Positions 18,112 to 27,084 of a stretch of 64,000 nt of DNA are shown piece by piece. The notes beneath the pieces are model-generated. The model did no database searches. It was not told where the DNA came from and saw nothing but the letters and a program-made list of their open reading frames with translations. The stretch is from Microbulbifer rhizosphaerae (GTDB lineage Bacteria; Pseudomonadota; Gammaproteobacteria; Pseudomonadales; Cellvibrionaceae), in the NCBI RefSeq assembly GCF_014191725.1, contig NZ_JACHWZ010000010.1, positions 124,001-188,000 on the forward strand, in the 5' to 3' direction. The position numbers and the translations under genes are program-made. The first letter of the stretch is position 1, and every line of letters begins with the position of its first letter.

Positions 18112-18727
18112 CACGCTCTTCCAATTTCCCGCCGCTGCTGTTGAAGGGTGGGTGCTGCGGGCGAAAACCATCGAGAAAGGCCTCCGCCACCAGCAGCGGC
18201 TTGTCGCGCAACCAGAAGGTGGAGCGGCGCCCCCAGGCGCTCGCGCCCTCCCCGGCCAGCTCGCGCAGCCGGCAGCGGGAATTGCGGCGCAGCCGGTTCA
18301 GCGCGATGGGCCCGCGGCGGATATCCGGCTGGCTGAACAGCAGTTCCCCCAGCGGGCGGTTGTCCAGGCTGCGCAGGTAGCGGGACCTGCCCTGCAGGCT
18401 GCGCTCGGGCAGCACGCTGCGCGCGTATACCCAGGTCCGGCCATTGCCGTACAGCAGCACCTCGCGCACCAGTGCCCGCTGGCGCTCGCGCATGTCCAGC
18501 GCCCGGCGCTCCTCCAAACCGGGTTGCTGCCAGCGCTGGGACAGCACCTGCACCCGGAAGTCGCCAGCGCTCAGGTGCTTGAGCGCGGCGGTGAGCGATC
18601 CCGGGTACAGCAACCAGGGCAGCAGTTCCGCCGGCGGCCCCTTCCCCTGCAGGGTTTCCAGCGGCTGGCTCAGCCAGGCGCCGTCCGGTTCGTAGGGGGA
18701 TTGGTACCCGGGAGGGGAGTAAAGCAC
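18104..18727 (-). CDS. ubiC: Chorismate lyase UbiC
   Basis: UbiC converts chorismate to 4-hydroxybenzoate and pyruvate, the first committed step of ubiquinone synthesis. Typical segments are [13 protein letters not shown] near the N-terminus, [39 protein letters not shown] and [21 protein letters not shown], the last holding the conserved Trp-Gly-Arg-Arg. I chose GTG 18727 (207 residues) because GCGGAG lies 6 bases upstream. Another GTG at 18748 has no visible ribosome site. It is the first gene before ubiA. Confidence 0.9.
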   Translation of the reverse strand: MLYSPPGYQSPYEPDGAWLSQPLETLQGKGPPAELLPWLLYPGSLTAALKHLSAGDFRVQVLSQRWQQPGLEERRALDMRERQRALVREVLLYGNGRTWVYARSVLPERSLQGRSRYLRSLDNRPLGELLFSQPDIRRGPIALNRLRRNSRCRLRELAGEGASAWGRRSTFWLRDKPLLVAEAFLDGFRPQHPPFNSSGGKLEERDD

Positions 18728-18793
18728 TGCAAGCTCCGCGCATTCCACAAAGGCGGGATTGTACAGTGGTCAGGGTCGGTGGTCAGTTCCGCT

Positions 18794-18822
18794 TTGCCCC
18801 GGGCCACGCCAGTGGCTATAGT
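18794..18822 (+). promoter_or_regulatory. Sigma-70-type promoter for the dicarboxylate symporter gene
   Basis: TTGCCC (18794-18799) and TATAGT (18817-18822) are separated by 17 bp and lie 45 bp before the ATG at 18868. Confidence 0.55.
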
Positions 18823-18867
18823 GGCCGGCCGCACGTATAACAACGAGATCAACACGGGAATCACCCC

Positions 18868-20196
18868 ATGGGTTTGACCACTAGAATCCTCTTGGCGATG
18901 CTGTTGGGCATCGTCGTCGGTGTACTGTTCAACTTCCTCAGTACCAGCCAGTTGCTGGGCAGCGGCGTTACCGGAGTCATCGACACTTATCTGGTCGATG
19001 GCCTGTTCGATATCGCCGGGCGCATCTTTATCGCCTCGCTGAAACTGATGGTGGTGCCGCTGGTGCTGGTATCGCTGATCTGTGGTGCCTGCGCGCTCTC
19101 CGAGGGCAGCCGCGTGGGCGTGCTGGCGGTCAAGACGATAATGCTCTACCTGTTGACCACCGCGGCTGCGATCACTCTCGCTTTGCTGATGGGTACCTTG
19201 TTCCAGCCCGGCGAGGGTATGGAAGGACTGGTTGCCGAGGCCACTTTTGAGGCCCCCCCTTCACCCTCGCTGAAGGATGTACTGATCGACATCTTCCCCA
19301 CCAACCCGGTGGAAGCCATGGCGGCCGGCAATATGCTGCAGATTATCGTCTTCGCCCTGCTTATGGGCTACGCGGTTTCCCGCAGCGGTGAGCCAGGGCG
19401 GCGGATAGCGTCCTTCTTCAACGATCTGAACGACGTCATCATGCGCATGGTGGGGGTGCTGATGGCTTTTGCGCCCTACGGAGTTTTCGCCCTGTTGGCC
19501 AAGCTGTTCGCGCAATTGGGCGTGGAGGCGATCGTGCAATTGGGCAAGTATTTCCTGGTGGTGTTGGCCACTCTGTTGCTGCACGCCCTGGGGGTCTATT
19601 CGCTGCTGCTGAAACTGCTCTCCGGGTTGAACCCGGTGGAGCTGATCAAAAAGATGCGCCCGGCGATGGTGTTCGCCTTCAGCACCGCTTCCTCCGCGGC
19701 CACCATTCCGGTGACCCTGGCCACGGTGGAGAAGCGCCTGGGGGTGGACAACAAGGTGGCGGCCTTCACCGTTCCCCTGGGGGCCACCATCAATATGGAC
19801 GGCACGGCGATCATGCAGGGCGTGGCCACGGTATTTTTTGCCCAGATGTACGGTGTCGATATCGGATTGTCGGGCTACCTGATGGTAATCCTCACTGCCA
19901 CCCTGGCCTCGGTGGGTACCGCCGGCGTGCCCGGGGTGGGCCTGATCATGCTGGCGATGGTGTTGCAGCAGGTGGGCCTGCCGCTGGAGGGTATCGGCAT
20001 CATCCTGGGGGTGGACCGGCTGCTGGATATGGTGCGCACCGCGGTGAATATCACCGGGGATTCGGTGGTTAGCGCTATTGTGGCGAAGAGCGAGGGCGCC
20101 CTGTCGGAAGAGACCTTCAACGATCGCAACTACGACAGTGCGGCCAACGGCGGCGATATGACAGTGAGTGGCCAGTACCGCGCCAGCAACGGATGA
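18868..20196 (+). CDS. Dicarboxylate/amino acid:cation symporter (DAACS family)
   Basis: This 442-residue membrane transporter belongs to the glutamate/C4-dicarboxylate symporter family (GltP/DctA/SstT). The re-entrant loop FAFSTASSAATIPVTLATVE (HP1), the unwound helix PLGATINMDGTAIMQGVATV (TM7) and the second loop GTAGVPGVGLIMLAMVL (HP2) are all present, followed by TM8 RLLDMVRTAVNITGDS, whose Asp and Asn bind substrate. The Arg in the latter favours an acidic substrate such as glutamate, aspartate or a dicarboxylate. Glutamate is the usual guess but is not proven by sequence. It is transcribed alone. Confidence 0.92.
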   Translation: MGLTTRILLAMLLGIVVGVLFNFLSTSQLLGSGVTGVIDTYLVDGLFDIAGRIFIASLKLMVVPLVLVSLICGACALSEGSRVGVLAVKTIMLYLLTTAAAITLALLMGTLFQPGEGMEGLVAEATFEAPPSPSLKDVLIDIFPTNPVEAMAAGNMLQIIVFALLMGYAVSRSGEPGRRIASFFNDLNDVIMRMVGVLMAFAPYGVFALLAKLFAQLGVEAIVQLGKYFLVVLATLLLHALGVYSLLLKLLSGLNPVELIKKMRPAMVFAFSTASSAATIPVTLATVEKRLGVDNKVAAFTVPLGATINMDGTAIMQGVATVFFAQMYGVDIGLSGYLMVILTATLASVGTAGVPGVGLIMLAMVLQQVGLPLEGIGIILGVDRLLDMVRTAVNITGDSVVSAIVAKSEGALSEETFNDRNYDSAANGGDMTVSGQYRASNG

Positions 20197-20242
20197 CCAG
20201 TGGCGGCTGCCTTGCGCATGCCGCCCTGACCACGGGGGGCGG

Positions 20243-20902
20243 CTAGGCCGAGCGGGCAAAGGACTCCAGTTCGTCCGCCTCCAGGTCGTCCTCAATGCGC
20301 TCCATCAATTCCTCAACCAGTTCCGACAGCGCCCGCTCGATAGCGCGATCGGTCGTGTTCTCAATTTCGCCGCCGTCATTGGGGGTCACGACCTGGTATT
20401 TCTCGCGTATTTTCAGCTTGGAGATATTTACCTGCTGTTCGCGCATCGCGCTGCCGGAAATATGTTCCAGGCGGTAGCGGTAGTCCCCAGACAGCTCCAC
20501 GGTGCCTTTTTCCAACTCGTGGTCTCCCTTGGACTGCAGGCTGCTGAAGTGCTTGATCACGGTGATATCCAGCGTATTGCGCAGGGACAGCAGGCCCTGC
20601 CGGTCCACCAGCAGTATTTCCTCGTCCGTGAAGAATTCCTGTAGCTGTTGGGCCAGTTCGCGCTCCAGGTGTTGCTTGTACCGGAGTATGGCGGCCTCCT
20701 TGAGCTGGCTGAGGCTGTTGCCCTGGCTGGCCTGGGCCAGCAGCAAGGCCAGGTCGCCCCCCTGCACCGGCACTGGGATGTCCATTGTTATCTCCGGGGG
20801 GAAGATACTGAGGTTGGGTTTTTGCTCCTCGGCCTGGACGGCGGAGGCGAAGGAAAAGGTCAGCAGGCCGGCCAGGGCCAGCCCGCGGGTTGTGCGTCTC
20901 AT
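20243..20902 (-). CDS. Secreted protein of unknown family, paralog 1
   Basis: This protein of 219 residues has a clear signal peptide (about 1-24, ending SAVQA). The mature chain is acidic and mostly helical, with a central segment of mixed strands (GTVELSGDYRYRLEHISG). It ends in a charged helix LMERIEDDLEADELESF. The next gene on the same strand encodes a paralog with the same architecture and nearly the same tail. I do not recognise a family or function. A short GCCGCCC/GGGCGGC hairpin (20220-20243) overlaps its stop, between it and the convergent symporter gene. Confidence 0.7.
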   Translation of the reverse strand: MRRTTRGLALAGLLTFSFASAVQAEEQKPNLSIFPPEITMDIPVPVQGGDLALLLAQASQGNSLSQLKEAAILRYKQHLERELAQQLQEFFTDEEILLVDRQGLLSLRNTLDITVIKHFSSLQSKGDHELEKGTVELSGDYRYRLEHISGSAMREQQVNISKLKIREKYQVVTPNDGGEIENTTDRAIERALSELVEELMERIEDDLEADELESFARSA

Positions 20903-21029
20903 CGCAGGTTTTCTCCAAATACTTATCTTTATTTTTTGTGATCGCCGTCAAAGGCTGCCACTGCTGGGAGGAGAGTGCAACTGCGTGATAGTTTTTGGTG
21001 CTAATTTATCCGGCGGATGGCTGCGGGGA

Positions 21030-21713
21030 TCAGGGTGCTGTCATATCCCTCAACTCGTCTGCTTCCAGGTCATCCTCGACGCGCTCCAGCAATAGCCCGA
21101 CCAGCTTCGTCAGCGCCTGCTCGGTTGCCTGATCGGAACTGTTTTCCGCCTCGCCGCCGCCGAGTGGGGCTTTGACCAGGTATTTCTCCTGCACCTGCAG
21201 CTCGGCGATATCCAGCCGCCGTTCGCGCAGTGCCTCGCCGGAGTTATTTTCCAGCCGATAGTGGAAAGTGCCGGACAGCGTCAGGACGCCCCGCTCCAGT
21301 TCGTAATCGGCCGTGGTTTCCATTTCGTGGAGCTGTCTGCTAACAGCGATGTCCAGGAAATTGCGCAGGGTGAGGAGACCGCCCTCCTGTACCAGGGGAA
21401 CCCCTTCGCCTTCGAAGTGCTTGCGCAGCTCCGTGTCCAGTTCCTTGCGCAGCAGTGTGCTGAACTTGCGCACGGCGCGGGACTCAAGCTCGGCGAGACT
21501 TTTGCCCCCCCCGGTGCCGGACAGCAGCAGCTCCAGATCCCTGTGTATCGGGGCTGGGAGTTCGATGGCGATTTCCGCCGGAGCCAGGGTCAGGCTGGGA
21601 GGGGCCGCGTCGCCGCCAAACCAATCCAGGGCCCAGGTGGGAGAAGTGAAAGCGAGCAGGCTGCTCAGTGCGAGAGTGTTGAGAGTGCGTTTCTTCAATA
21701 GGTTTTTGTTCAC
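21030..21713 (-). CDS. Secreted protein of unknown family, paralog 2
   Basis: This protein of 227 residues is a paralog of the neighbouring 20243-20902 product. It has a signal peptide (about 1-30, ending SPTWA), then SLTLAPAEIAIELPAPIHRD matching NLSIFPPEITMDIPVPVQGG, GLLTLRNFLDI matching GLLSLRNTLDI, and a tail LLERVEDDLEADELRD. GTG 21713 follows AGGGA at 9 bases; the longer open frame upstream has no support. It lies about 130 bp upstream of its paralog. Function is unknown; export and a conserved acidic C-terminal helix are the only clues. Confidence 0.7.
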   Translation of the reverse strand: MNKNLLKKRTLNTLALSSLLAFTSPTWALDWFGGDAAPPSLTLAPAEIAIELPAPIHRDLELLLSGTGGGKSLAELESRAVRKFSTLLRKELDTELRKHFEGEGVPLVQEGGLLTLRNFLDIAVSRQLHEMETTADYELERGVLTLSGTFHYRLENNSGEALRERRLDIAELQVQEKYLVKAPLGGGEAENSSDQATEQALTKLVGLLLERVEDDLEADELRDMTAP

Positions 21714-21871
21714 GAGACTTTCCCTAAGTGGATATTTTCTTGGTTTTTTGCGGCGGTGAGGCTGCCATTGGTATGAGACTTGCGCAAAACCATTTATGAC
21801 TGAGGTGTGATTTCGGTCACATTTTTGGGGGCGAGATAAACGGGACCTTGCGCCGGCCGGAAAACCGGTAT

Positions 21872-23956
21872 TCAGGCCTCGGCGTAGCGCGGTTTGTTTT
21901 GCAGCCAGCGCGCGATCAACTGCCGGCGGGTACTTTCGGTGAGGGCGGCGGAGGCAGCGATTTTCTGCACCTGTGGCAGCAGTTCGGCGTCCCGTTGCAG
22001 GTCGGCGATGCGGTGCTGGATCTCGCCGGTCTGGCGGATGCCGAGGATTTCCCCGGGGCCGCGCAGGCGCAGATCTTCCTCGGCGATGGCGAAGCCGTCG
22101 CTGTGCTGGCGCAGGGCCTGCAGCCGCGCGCGGCCGTTCTGCGACAGCGGCGTGGCGTAGAGTAACACGCAATGGCTGGCGATGGAGCCGCGCCCCACCC
22201 GCCCGCGCAACTGGTGCAGCTGGGCCAGGCCCAGGCGCTCGGGGTTCTCGATGATCATCAGGCTGGCGTTGGGCACGTCCACGCCCACTTCGATCACCGT
22301 GGTGGCCACCAGCAGATCTATCTCGCCAGCCTTGAAGGCGTTCATCACCCGCTCCTTTTCATCGGCCGTGAGGCGACCGTGCACCAGGCCCACGCGCACA
22401 CCGCCGAGGGCCTCCGCCAGCTCTGCGGCGGTGGTTTCGGCGGCCTGGGCCTGGAGGCTCTCTGACTCTTCGATCAGGGTGCAGACCCAATAGGCCTGGC
22501 GCCCCTCGGCCACGGCGCCCTGCACCCTGGCCACCACCTGGTCGCGGCGCTGGTTGGAGATTGCCACGGTGTTGATCGGCTGGCGCCCGGGTGGCAGTTC
22601 GTCGATCACCGAGCAGTCCAGGTCGGCGAAGGCGGACATGGCCAGGGTGCGCGGGATGGGTGTGGCGGTCATGATCAGTTGGTGCGGCTGCACCGCGCCG
22701 TCGCCACCCTTCTGGCGCAGCTGCAGTCGCTGGCGCACGCCGAAGCGGTGCTGTTCGTCGATAATCACCAGCGCCAGCCGGTGGAAGGCCACTTCAGCCT
22801 GGAAAAGAGCGTGAGTGCCCACTATCAATTTCGCTTCCCCGCTGGCGATGGCCGCCAGCTGTGCGCGCCGCTCGGCGGGCTTCAGCCCGCCGGTGAGCTG
22901 GGCCACGGGGATGCCCAGGGGCTCCAGCCAGTCGCTGAAATTGCGCCGGTGCTGTTCGGTGAGAATTTCCGTGGGCGCCATCACGGCCACCTGGGCGCCG
23001 GCGCCAATGGCCTTGAGTGCAGCCAGGGCCGCCACCAGGGTTTTGCCAGCGCCCACATCGCCCTGCAGAAGCCGCATCATCGGGCGATTGCGGGCCAGGT
23101 CTTCGGCGATCTCGGCGCAGACCCGCCGCTGTGCGCCGGTGGGGGCAAATGGCAGCCGGGAGAGAAAGTCCCTCTCCAGCGCGGGGTTGGAAGCCAGTGC
23201 CGGCGCCGCGTGCACCGCGCTGTTGCGGCGCAGCTCAAGCAGGCTCAGGTGGTGGGCGAGCAGTTCCTCCAGGGCCAGGCGCTGCTGCGCTGGGTGCATG
23301 CCGTCGGCCAGTTGCGTCAGGTCGGCGCCGGCGGGTGGGCAGTGCAGGTAGCGCAGTGCTTCCGTCAAGGGGTAGCGCAGACGCGCCGGCAGCAGTTCCG
23401 CAGGCAGCAGTTCCTCGGCGCCGCAACGGGCGAGCAGTTCCAGCGCCTGCTGCACCAGGCCGCGCAGCCGCGCCTGGCTGACGCCCTCGGTCAGCGGGTA
23501 GACCGGGGTGAGCGTGTCCGGCGCACTGAAGCTGCCGCCGTCGACTATCTCCGTTTCCGGGTGATACAGCTCCAGGCCGGCGGCTCCGCGGCGCGCTTCG
23601 CCGTAGCAGCGCAGACGCACACCGCGGGCGAAGCGGTTTTTCTGCGCGGCGGTAAAGTGGAAGTAACGAAGGGAGAGGGTGCCGCTGCCGTCCTGCAGCC
23701 GCACCACCAAGCTGCGCCGGCGGCTGAACACCACGTCCGCGGCGCGCACCTCGCCCTCGATCACCGCGTCCATTCCCGGCGCCAGGGCGGCGATGGGGGT
23801 GATGCGGGTGCGGTCCTGGTAGCGCAGCGGCAGGTGGAACAGCAGGTCCTGCACCGTGGCGATATGCAGCTTCGCCAGCACCTGAGCGAACTTGTCTCCC
23901 ACGCCCTTGAGTGCGGTAACCGGTAGTGCGCTGAGTTCCCCCTGTGGTCTTCCCAT
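21872..23956 (-). CDS. recG: ATP-dependent DNA helicase RecG
   Basis: RecG is a 694-residue branched-DNA translocase that regresses stalled forks and processes recombination intermediates. The N-terminal wedge/OB domain (about 55-150) precedes superfamily 2 helicase motifs: GDVGAGKTLVAALAALKA (I), APTEILTEQH (Ia), IIDEQHRFGVRQR (II), TATPIPRTL (III), then the C-terminal half with LVHGRLTADEKERVM, LVATTVIEVGVDVPNA and QLRGRVGRG. Length equals E. coli RecG. ATG 23956 lies 13 bp after the oxyR stop. A longer reading frame runs back into oxyR but is not needed. Confidence 0.96.
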   Translation of the reverse strand: MGRPQGELSALPVTALKGVGDKFAQVLAKLHIATVQDLLFHLPLRYQDRTRITPIAALAPGMDAVIEGEVRAADVVFSRRRSLVVRLQDGSGTLSLRYFHFTAAQKNRFARGVRLRCYGEARRGAAGLELYHPETEIVDGGSFSAPDTLTPVYPLTEGVSQARLRGLVQQALELLARCGAEELLPAELLPARLRYPLTEALRYLHCPPAGADLTQLADGMHPAQQRLALEELLAHHLSLLELRRNSAVHAAPALASNPALERDFLSRLPFAPTGAQRRVCAEIAEDLARNRPMMRLLQGDVGAGKTLVAALAALKAIGAGAQVAVMAPTEILTEQHRRNFSDWLEPLGIPVAQLTGGLKPAERRAQLAAIASGEAKLIVGTHALFQAEVAFHRLALVIIDEQHRFGVRQRLQLRQKGGDGAVQPHQLIMTATPIPRTLAMSAFADLDCSVIDELPPGRQPINTVAISNQRRDQVVARVQGAVAEGRQAYWVCTLIEESESLQAQAAETTAAELAEALGGVRVGLVHGRLTADEKERVMNAFKAGEIDLLVATTVIEVGVDVPNASLMIIENPERLGLAQLHQLRGRVGRGSIASHCVLLYATPLSQNGRARLQALRQHSDGFAIAEEDLRLRGPGEILGIRQTGEIQHRIADLQRDAELLPQVQKIAASAALTESTRRQLIARWLQNKPRYAEA

Positions 23957-23969
23957 TCCGGAGCTGGCT

Positions 23970-24890
23970 CTAGATCTCCAGGCGGCACTGCCCGATGGCG
24001 TCGCGCAGTATGTCGATCGCCCGGTGGCGCGGGAAGCTGGCGCGCCAGGCCAGGGCCACGGTGCGCCTGGGGGCGGGTGGCGCAAACGGGCGGGTCTCCA
24101 GCAGGCCGCTGGCGTACTGGGAGGCGGCGGCCGCGGACATCGGCAGCACAGTGATGCCCAGGCCCGACGCCACCATATGGCGCAGGGTCTCCAGGGAACT
24201 GCCGTCGGCGGCGGTGCGGATATGGCCGTTGCCGGCCTCCTTCTCAATGGAGTGCTGCAGTTGCGGGCAGGCCTCCAGCACCTGGTCGCGGAAACAGTGC
24301 CCCTCGCCCAGTAGCAGCACATTGTCCCGGGAGAGCTGGTTCGGGGTGATCAGGGACTCCTCCGCCAGCGGGTGGCCGGCGGGCATCAGCACCACAAATG
24401 GCTCGTCGTAGAGTGGTTGGGTGACCACGTCCGGTTCGGTAAACGGCAGCGCGATGATAATTGCATCTAGCTCCCCCTTGCGCAGCCGCTGGCGCAGGGT
24501 GGCGGTGTAGCCCTCCTCCACATAAAGAGGCATTTCCGGAGCCAATCGCTGTAATTGTGGAATGAAGTGCGGAAACAGATAGGGTCCGATGGTAAAAATA
24601 GCGCCAACGGACAGTGGGCTGGCCAACTGGTCCTTGCCGGCGCTGGCGATGTCCTTGATAGCCGCGGATTGCTCCAGCACCAGCTGCGCCTGGGCCACGA
24701 TGCGCTCGCCCAGCGGCGTGGCCTGCACGCGGGTCTTGGAGCGCTCGAACAGGGCTACTCCCAGCTCCTTCTCCAGCTTTTTCACGGCGATGGACAGGGT
24801 CGGCTGGCTGACGAAACAGCGCTCGGCAGCGCGGCCGAAGTGCTGCTCCTGGGCCAGGGTCACTATGTAGCGCAGTTCATTCAGGGTCAT
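23970..24890 (-). CDS. oxyR: Hydrogen peroxide-sensing regulator OxyR
   Basis: This LysR-type regulator has 306 residues. Its N-terminal winged helix-turn-helix (1-60) includes RAAERCFVSQPTLSIAVKKL. The two redox cysteines of OxyR are at exactly the E. coli positions, Cys199 in GEGHCFRDQ and Cys208 in LEACPQ, which separates it from other LysR proteins. Peroxide forms a disulfide between them and switches on antioxidant genes. The oxyR-recG order is also found in Pseudomonas. The 188 bp upstream are AT-rich; I could not identify a convincing ATAG-N7-CTAT operator. Confidence 0.95.
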   Translation of the reverse strand: MTLNELRYIVTLAQEQHFGRAAERCFVSQPTLSIAVKKLEKELGVALFERSKTRVQATPLGERIVAQAQLVLEQSAAIKDIASAGKDQLASPLSVGAIFTIGPYLFPHFIPQLQRLAPEMPLYVEEGYTATLRQRLRKGELDAIIIALPFTEPDVVTQPLYDEPFVVLMPAGHPLAEESLITPNQLSRDNVLLLGEGHCFRDQVLEACPQLQHSIEKEAGNGHIRTAADGSSLETLRHMVASGLGITVLPMSAAAASQYASGLLETRPFAPPAPRRTVALAWRASFPRHRAIDILRDAIGQCRLEI

Positions 24891-25078
24891 GGTTCAGGCA
24901 ATCAGCTGCTTAGAGGTAATAGCAATTATTCATAAATAGTGGCCGCAGGCCAATAAAGAATGTGACTGGAGATATCTGTGGTGGTTATTAGTAATTTTTG
25001 CTATTTGTGGACAGGATAAAGGGATAAAGGCGCAATTTTTTGCTATATGTGTAGGGAAACATTGAGCGGAGTATCTCT

Positions 25079-25339
25079 ATGGGCATTCTCTCCTGGATTA
25101 TTCTCGGGCTTATCGCGGGCGTATTGGCCAAGTGGATCATGCCGGGCCCGGACCCGGGCGGCTGGATCGTCACTATTGTGATCGGCATCGTCGGCGCCTT
25201 TATCGGTGGCTGGCTCGGTTCCCTGGTGGGGATCGGCGGGCCGGTGACCGGTTTTGCGCTTGGCGATATAGTGACCGCGACCATTGGCGCTATCATCCTG
25301 CTGTTCATCTACCGGATGCTCAAGCGGCGCCACCATTGA
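25079..25339 (+). CDS. GlsB/YeaQ/YmgE family stress-response membrane protein
   Basis: This is an 86-residue, very hydrophobic protein with three membrane helices (about 3-18, 27-47 and 58-78), Gly-rich throughout. It shows the family motifs GLIAGVLAKWIMPG and GIVGAFIGGWLGS. Members of this family (once called transglycosylase-associated proteins) are induced by envelope or osmotic stress; the mechanism is unknown. It is a single gene with an intrinsic terminator 18 bp after the stop. Confidence 0.88.
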   Translation: MGILSWIILGLIAGVLAKWIMPGPDPGGWIVTIVIGIVGAFIGGWLGSLVGIGGPVTGFALGDIVTATIGAIILLFIYRMLKRRHH

Positions 25340-25357
25340 CAGACAGGATTGATGAGT

Positions 25358-25383
25358 CCCGGGGCCTCAGTGCCCCGGGTTTT
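25358..25383 (+). terminator. Intrinsic terminator after the YeaQ-like gene
   Basis: CCCGGGGC (25358-25365) pairs with GCCCCGGG (25372-25379) around a CTCAGT loop, followed by TTTT. Confidence 0.85.
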
Positions 25384-25476
25384 CGTTGCAGGGAAGAATA
25401 AAAAATACAGCGGGGACTCACCCGCGGAACTTTAATTGGGGGCGCTGTATCGGCCCGGATAAGTGCACGGACGGTT

Positions 25477-26358
25477 ATGGCACAGGAAAAACTTTGGATC
25501 TTTGGCTGCGGCGACCTCGGCGCGCGCCTGGCATTGCAGCTGAACCGGCAGGAGTACACCGTCTACGGTGTACGCCGCAACCCGCTGGTGGCCTTGGCGA
25601 ACAGGCGCCGGGCCGACGCGGTAAACTGGCGTCGCGGGGACGCCACCAGCAAAGAGGATATCGAGCGGCACCTGGAACAGGGCGCAGACGTGGTGCTCGC
25701 CACTTTTACCCCCAGCGATAGCACCCCGGGGGCCTACCATCGCGCCTATATTGATACCGCCACCGCGCTGGCGGCGGTGCTGCCCAACCTGGCGCGCCCG
25801 CCGCGGCTGCTGATCTGGGTTTCCTCCACGCGGGTCTACGGGCAGTGCGGCGACCAGCTTCTCGACGAGCAGACGCCGCCGATTCCCAGCGGCTACCAGG
25901 GCGACATTCTGCTGGCGGCGGAGGAGATTATTCGCAGCGCAGTGCCTACCGCCTGCGTGGTGCGCTTTGCCGGCATCTATGGCCCGGGGCGAGACCGCCT
26001 GCTGTCCCAGGTGCGCGCAGGCCGCTGCGCACCGCCGCAGCCGCCGCAGTACAGCAACCGCATCCACGTGGATGACTGTATCGGTTTTCTTATCCATCTG
26101 ATGGAACAGCAGAAGCGGGGCCGGTCGCCGGAGCAGCTGTATATCGGCGCCGATTGCACACCGGTGCCCATGCACGAACTGCAGCAGTGGCTGGTGAAGG
26201 CTATGGGCTATTCCAGCGCGCACCTGCGGGAAATCGTTCGCACCAGCGATCGGCGTTCGAAGAAACTCAGCAACAGGCGCATGCTGGCCAGCGGCTACGA
26301 GATGAAGTACCCGGACTACCGGACGGGATACAGTGCGCTGCTGGAGAGTGAGGGATAA
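25477..26358 (+). CDS. NAD(P)-dependent epimerase/dehydratase-like protein (YeeZ type)
   Basis: This Rossmann-fold protein of 293 residues belongs to the atypical SDR group containing E. coli YeeZ. The nucleotide loop near the start reads IFGCGDLGARLALQL (GxxGxG variant). The SSTRVYG segment keeps the catalytic Tyr of SDR enzymes, but the Lys four residues later is missing (YGQCG), as in atypical SDRs. VVRFAGIYGPGRDRL and NRIHVDDCIGFL are typical sugar-epimerase-like substrate-domain motifs. The reaction is unknown. The stop codon directly abuts a multi-hairpin repeat element. Confidence 0.8.
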   Translation: MAQEKLWIFGCGDLGARLALQLNRQEYTVYGVRRNPLVALANRRRADAVNWRRGDATSKEDIERHLEQGADVVLATFTPSDSTPGAYHRAYIDTATALAAVLPNLARPPRLLIWVSSTRVYGQCGDQLLDEQTPPIPSGYQGDILLAAEEIIRSAVPTACVVRFAGIYGPGRDRLLSQVRAGRCAPPQPPQYSNRIHVDDCIGFLIHLMEQQKRGRSPEQLYIGADCTPVPMHELQQWLVKAMGYSSAHLREIVRTSDRRSKKLSNRRMLASGYEMKYPDYRTGYSALLESEG

Positions 26359-26571
26359 TTAATGCGGAATGCGGACAAATCTGCCGGGAGCAGATTTGCA
26401 CAGCCGAAGGCTGCCCGCGAAGCGGGTGAGGCACAGGGATGTGCCTCATGAATGCGTCCCTGCGTCTGGGCGTGTCTGTTCAAAAGGGAGCCAGATCGCG
26501 GCCAGCGGCCGCTCCTACAGCGCAGAGATGGCTCGCGTATTCATCATTCCGCATTCCTAATTCCGCATTTA
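26359..26571 (+). repeat. Composite repeat with AATGCGGA ends, four-hairpin core, copy 2
   Basis: The element begins with AATGCGGAATGCGGA and ends with the inverted ATTCCGCAT units. Its core folds into CAAATCTGC-CGGGA-GCAGATTTG (26376-26398), CAGCC-GAA-GGCTG (26401-26413), CCCGC-GAA-GCGGG (26414-26426) and GAGGCACA-GGGA-TGTGCCTC (26428-26447). A family B unit (26493-26520) sits inside the right half. The ends touch the stop codons of the convergent epimerase gene and ridA. Confidence 0.85.
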
Positions 26572-26952
26572 AATAACCATCACCCCTTCCGCCTCGAACA
26601 GGGCCCCTTTCGGCAATTCCTTCACGCCCACCGCCGCGCGCGCGGGATAGGGTTTGTCGAAAAATTCGGCCATCACTTCGTTGACGGTGGCGAAATTCCC
26701 CAGGTCGGTGAGATACAGGTTGAGCTTGACGATGTGCCCCAGGGAGCCGTTGGCCGCCTCGCACACCGCCTGCAGGTTGCGGAAGACCCGGCGCGCCTGC
26801 TCGGCGAAATCGCCTGGGACCAGTTCCATGCTCTGGGGGTCCAGTGGAATCTGGCCGGAGAGGTACACGGTGTTGTCGACCTTGACCGCCTGGGAATAGC
26901 TGCCGATAGCGGCCGGGGCCTGGTCGGTTTTGATCACGGCGCGGTTGGGCAT
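26569..26952 (-). CDS. ridA: RidA family reactive enamine/imine deaminase
   Basis: RidA has 127 residues and hydrolyses reactive 2-aminoacrylate-type intermediates formed by PLP enzymes. The YjgF/YER057c/UK114 signature is clear: [38 protein letters not shown] and the C-terminal [18 protein letters not shown], whose Arg binds the substrate carboxylate. ATG 26952 has GGAG upstream; the longer open frame runs into repeat DNA. Position after spoT on the same strand is the order seen in many gammaproteobacteria. Confidence 0.95.
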   Translation of the reverse strand: MPNRAVIKTDQAPAAIGSYSQAVKVDNTVYLSGQIPLDPQSMELVPGDFAEQARRVFRNLQAVCEAANGSLGHIVKLNLYLTDLGNFATVNEVMAEFFDKPYPARAAVGVKELPKGALFEAEGVMVI

Positions 26953-27004
26953 GGGTACTCCGATGCTTTGCTGAAACAGAAGGCCGGCAAATATAACGCG
27001 AAAC

Positions 27005-27082
27005 TCCGGAATGCGGAATGCGGAGTGATGAATGCGGAATACGCGATTTGGCACTGAGATGGCCCGCGTATTCCGCATTGAC
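27005..27082 (+). repeat. Short AATGCGGA repeat pair
   Basis: GGAATGCGGAATGCGGA is followed, after about 40 bases, by the inverted TATTCCGCATT. These are the end sequences of the composite element at 26359-26571 without its hairpin core. It fills the spoT-ridA gap. Confidence 0.7.
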
Positions 27083-27084
27083 AA

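Noticed and set aside
24891..25078. Possible OxyR binding site upstream of oxyR (ATAG and nearby AT-rich half sites).
   Set aside because: The spacing does not give the four ATAG/CTAT half sites needed for a credible OxyR site.
26359..26571. CRISPR-like repetition (AATGCGGA units).
   Set aside because: Units are inverted and unevenly spaced with no equal-length spacers, and no cas genes are near. This is an extragenic repeat element.
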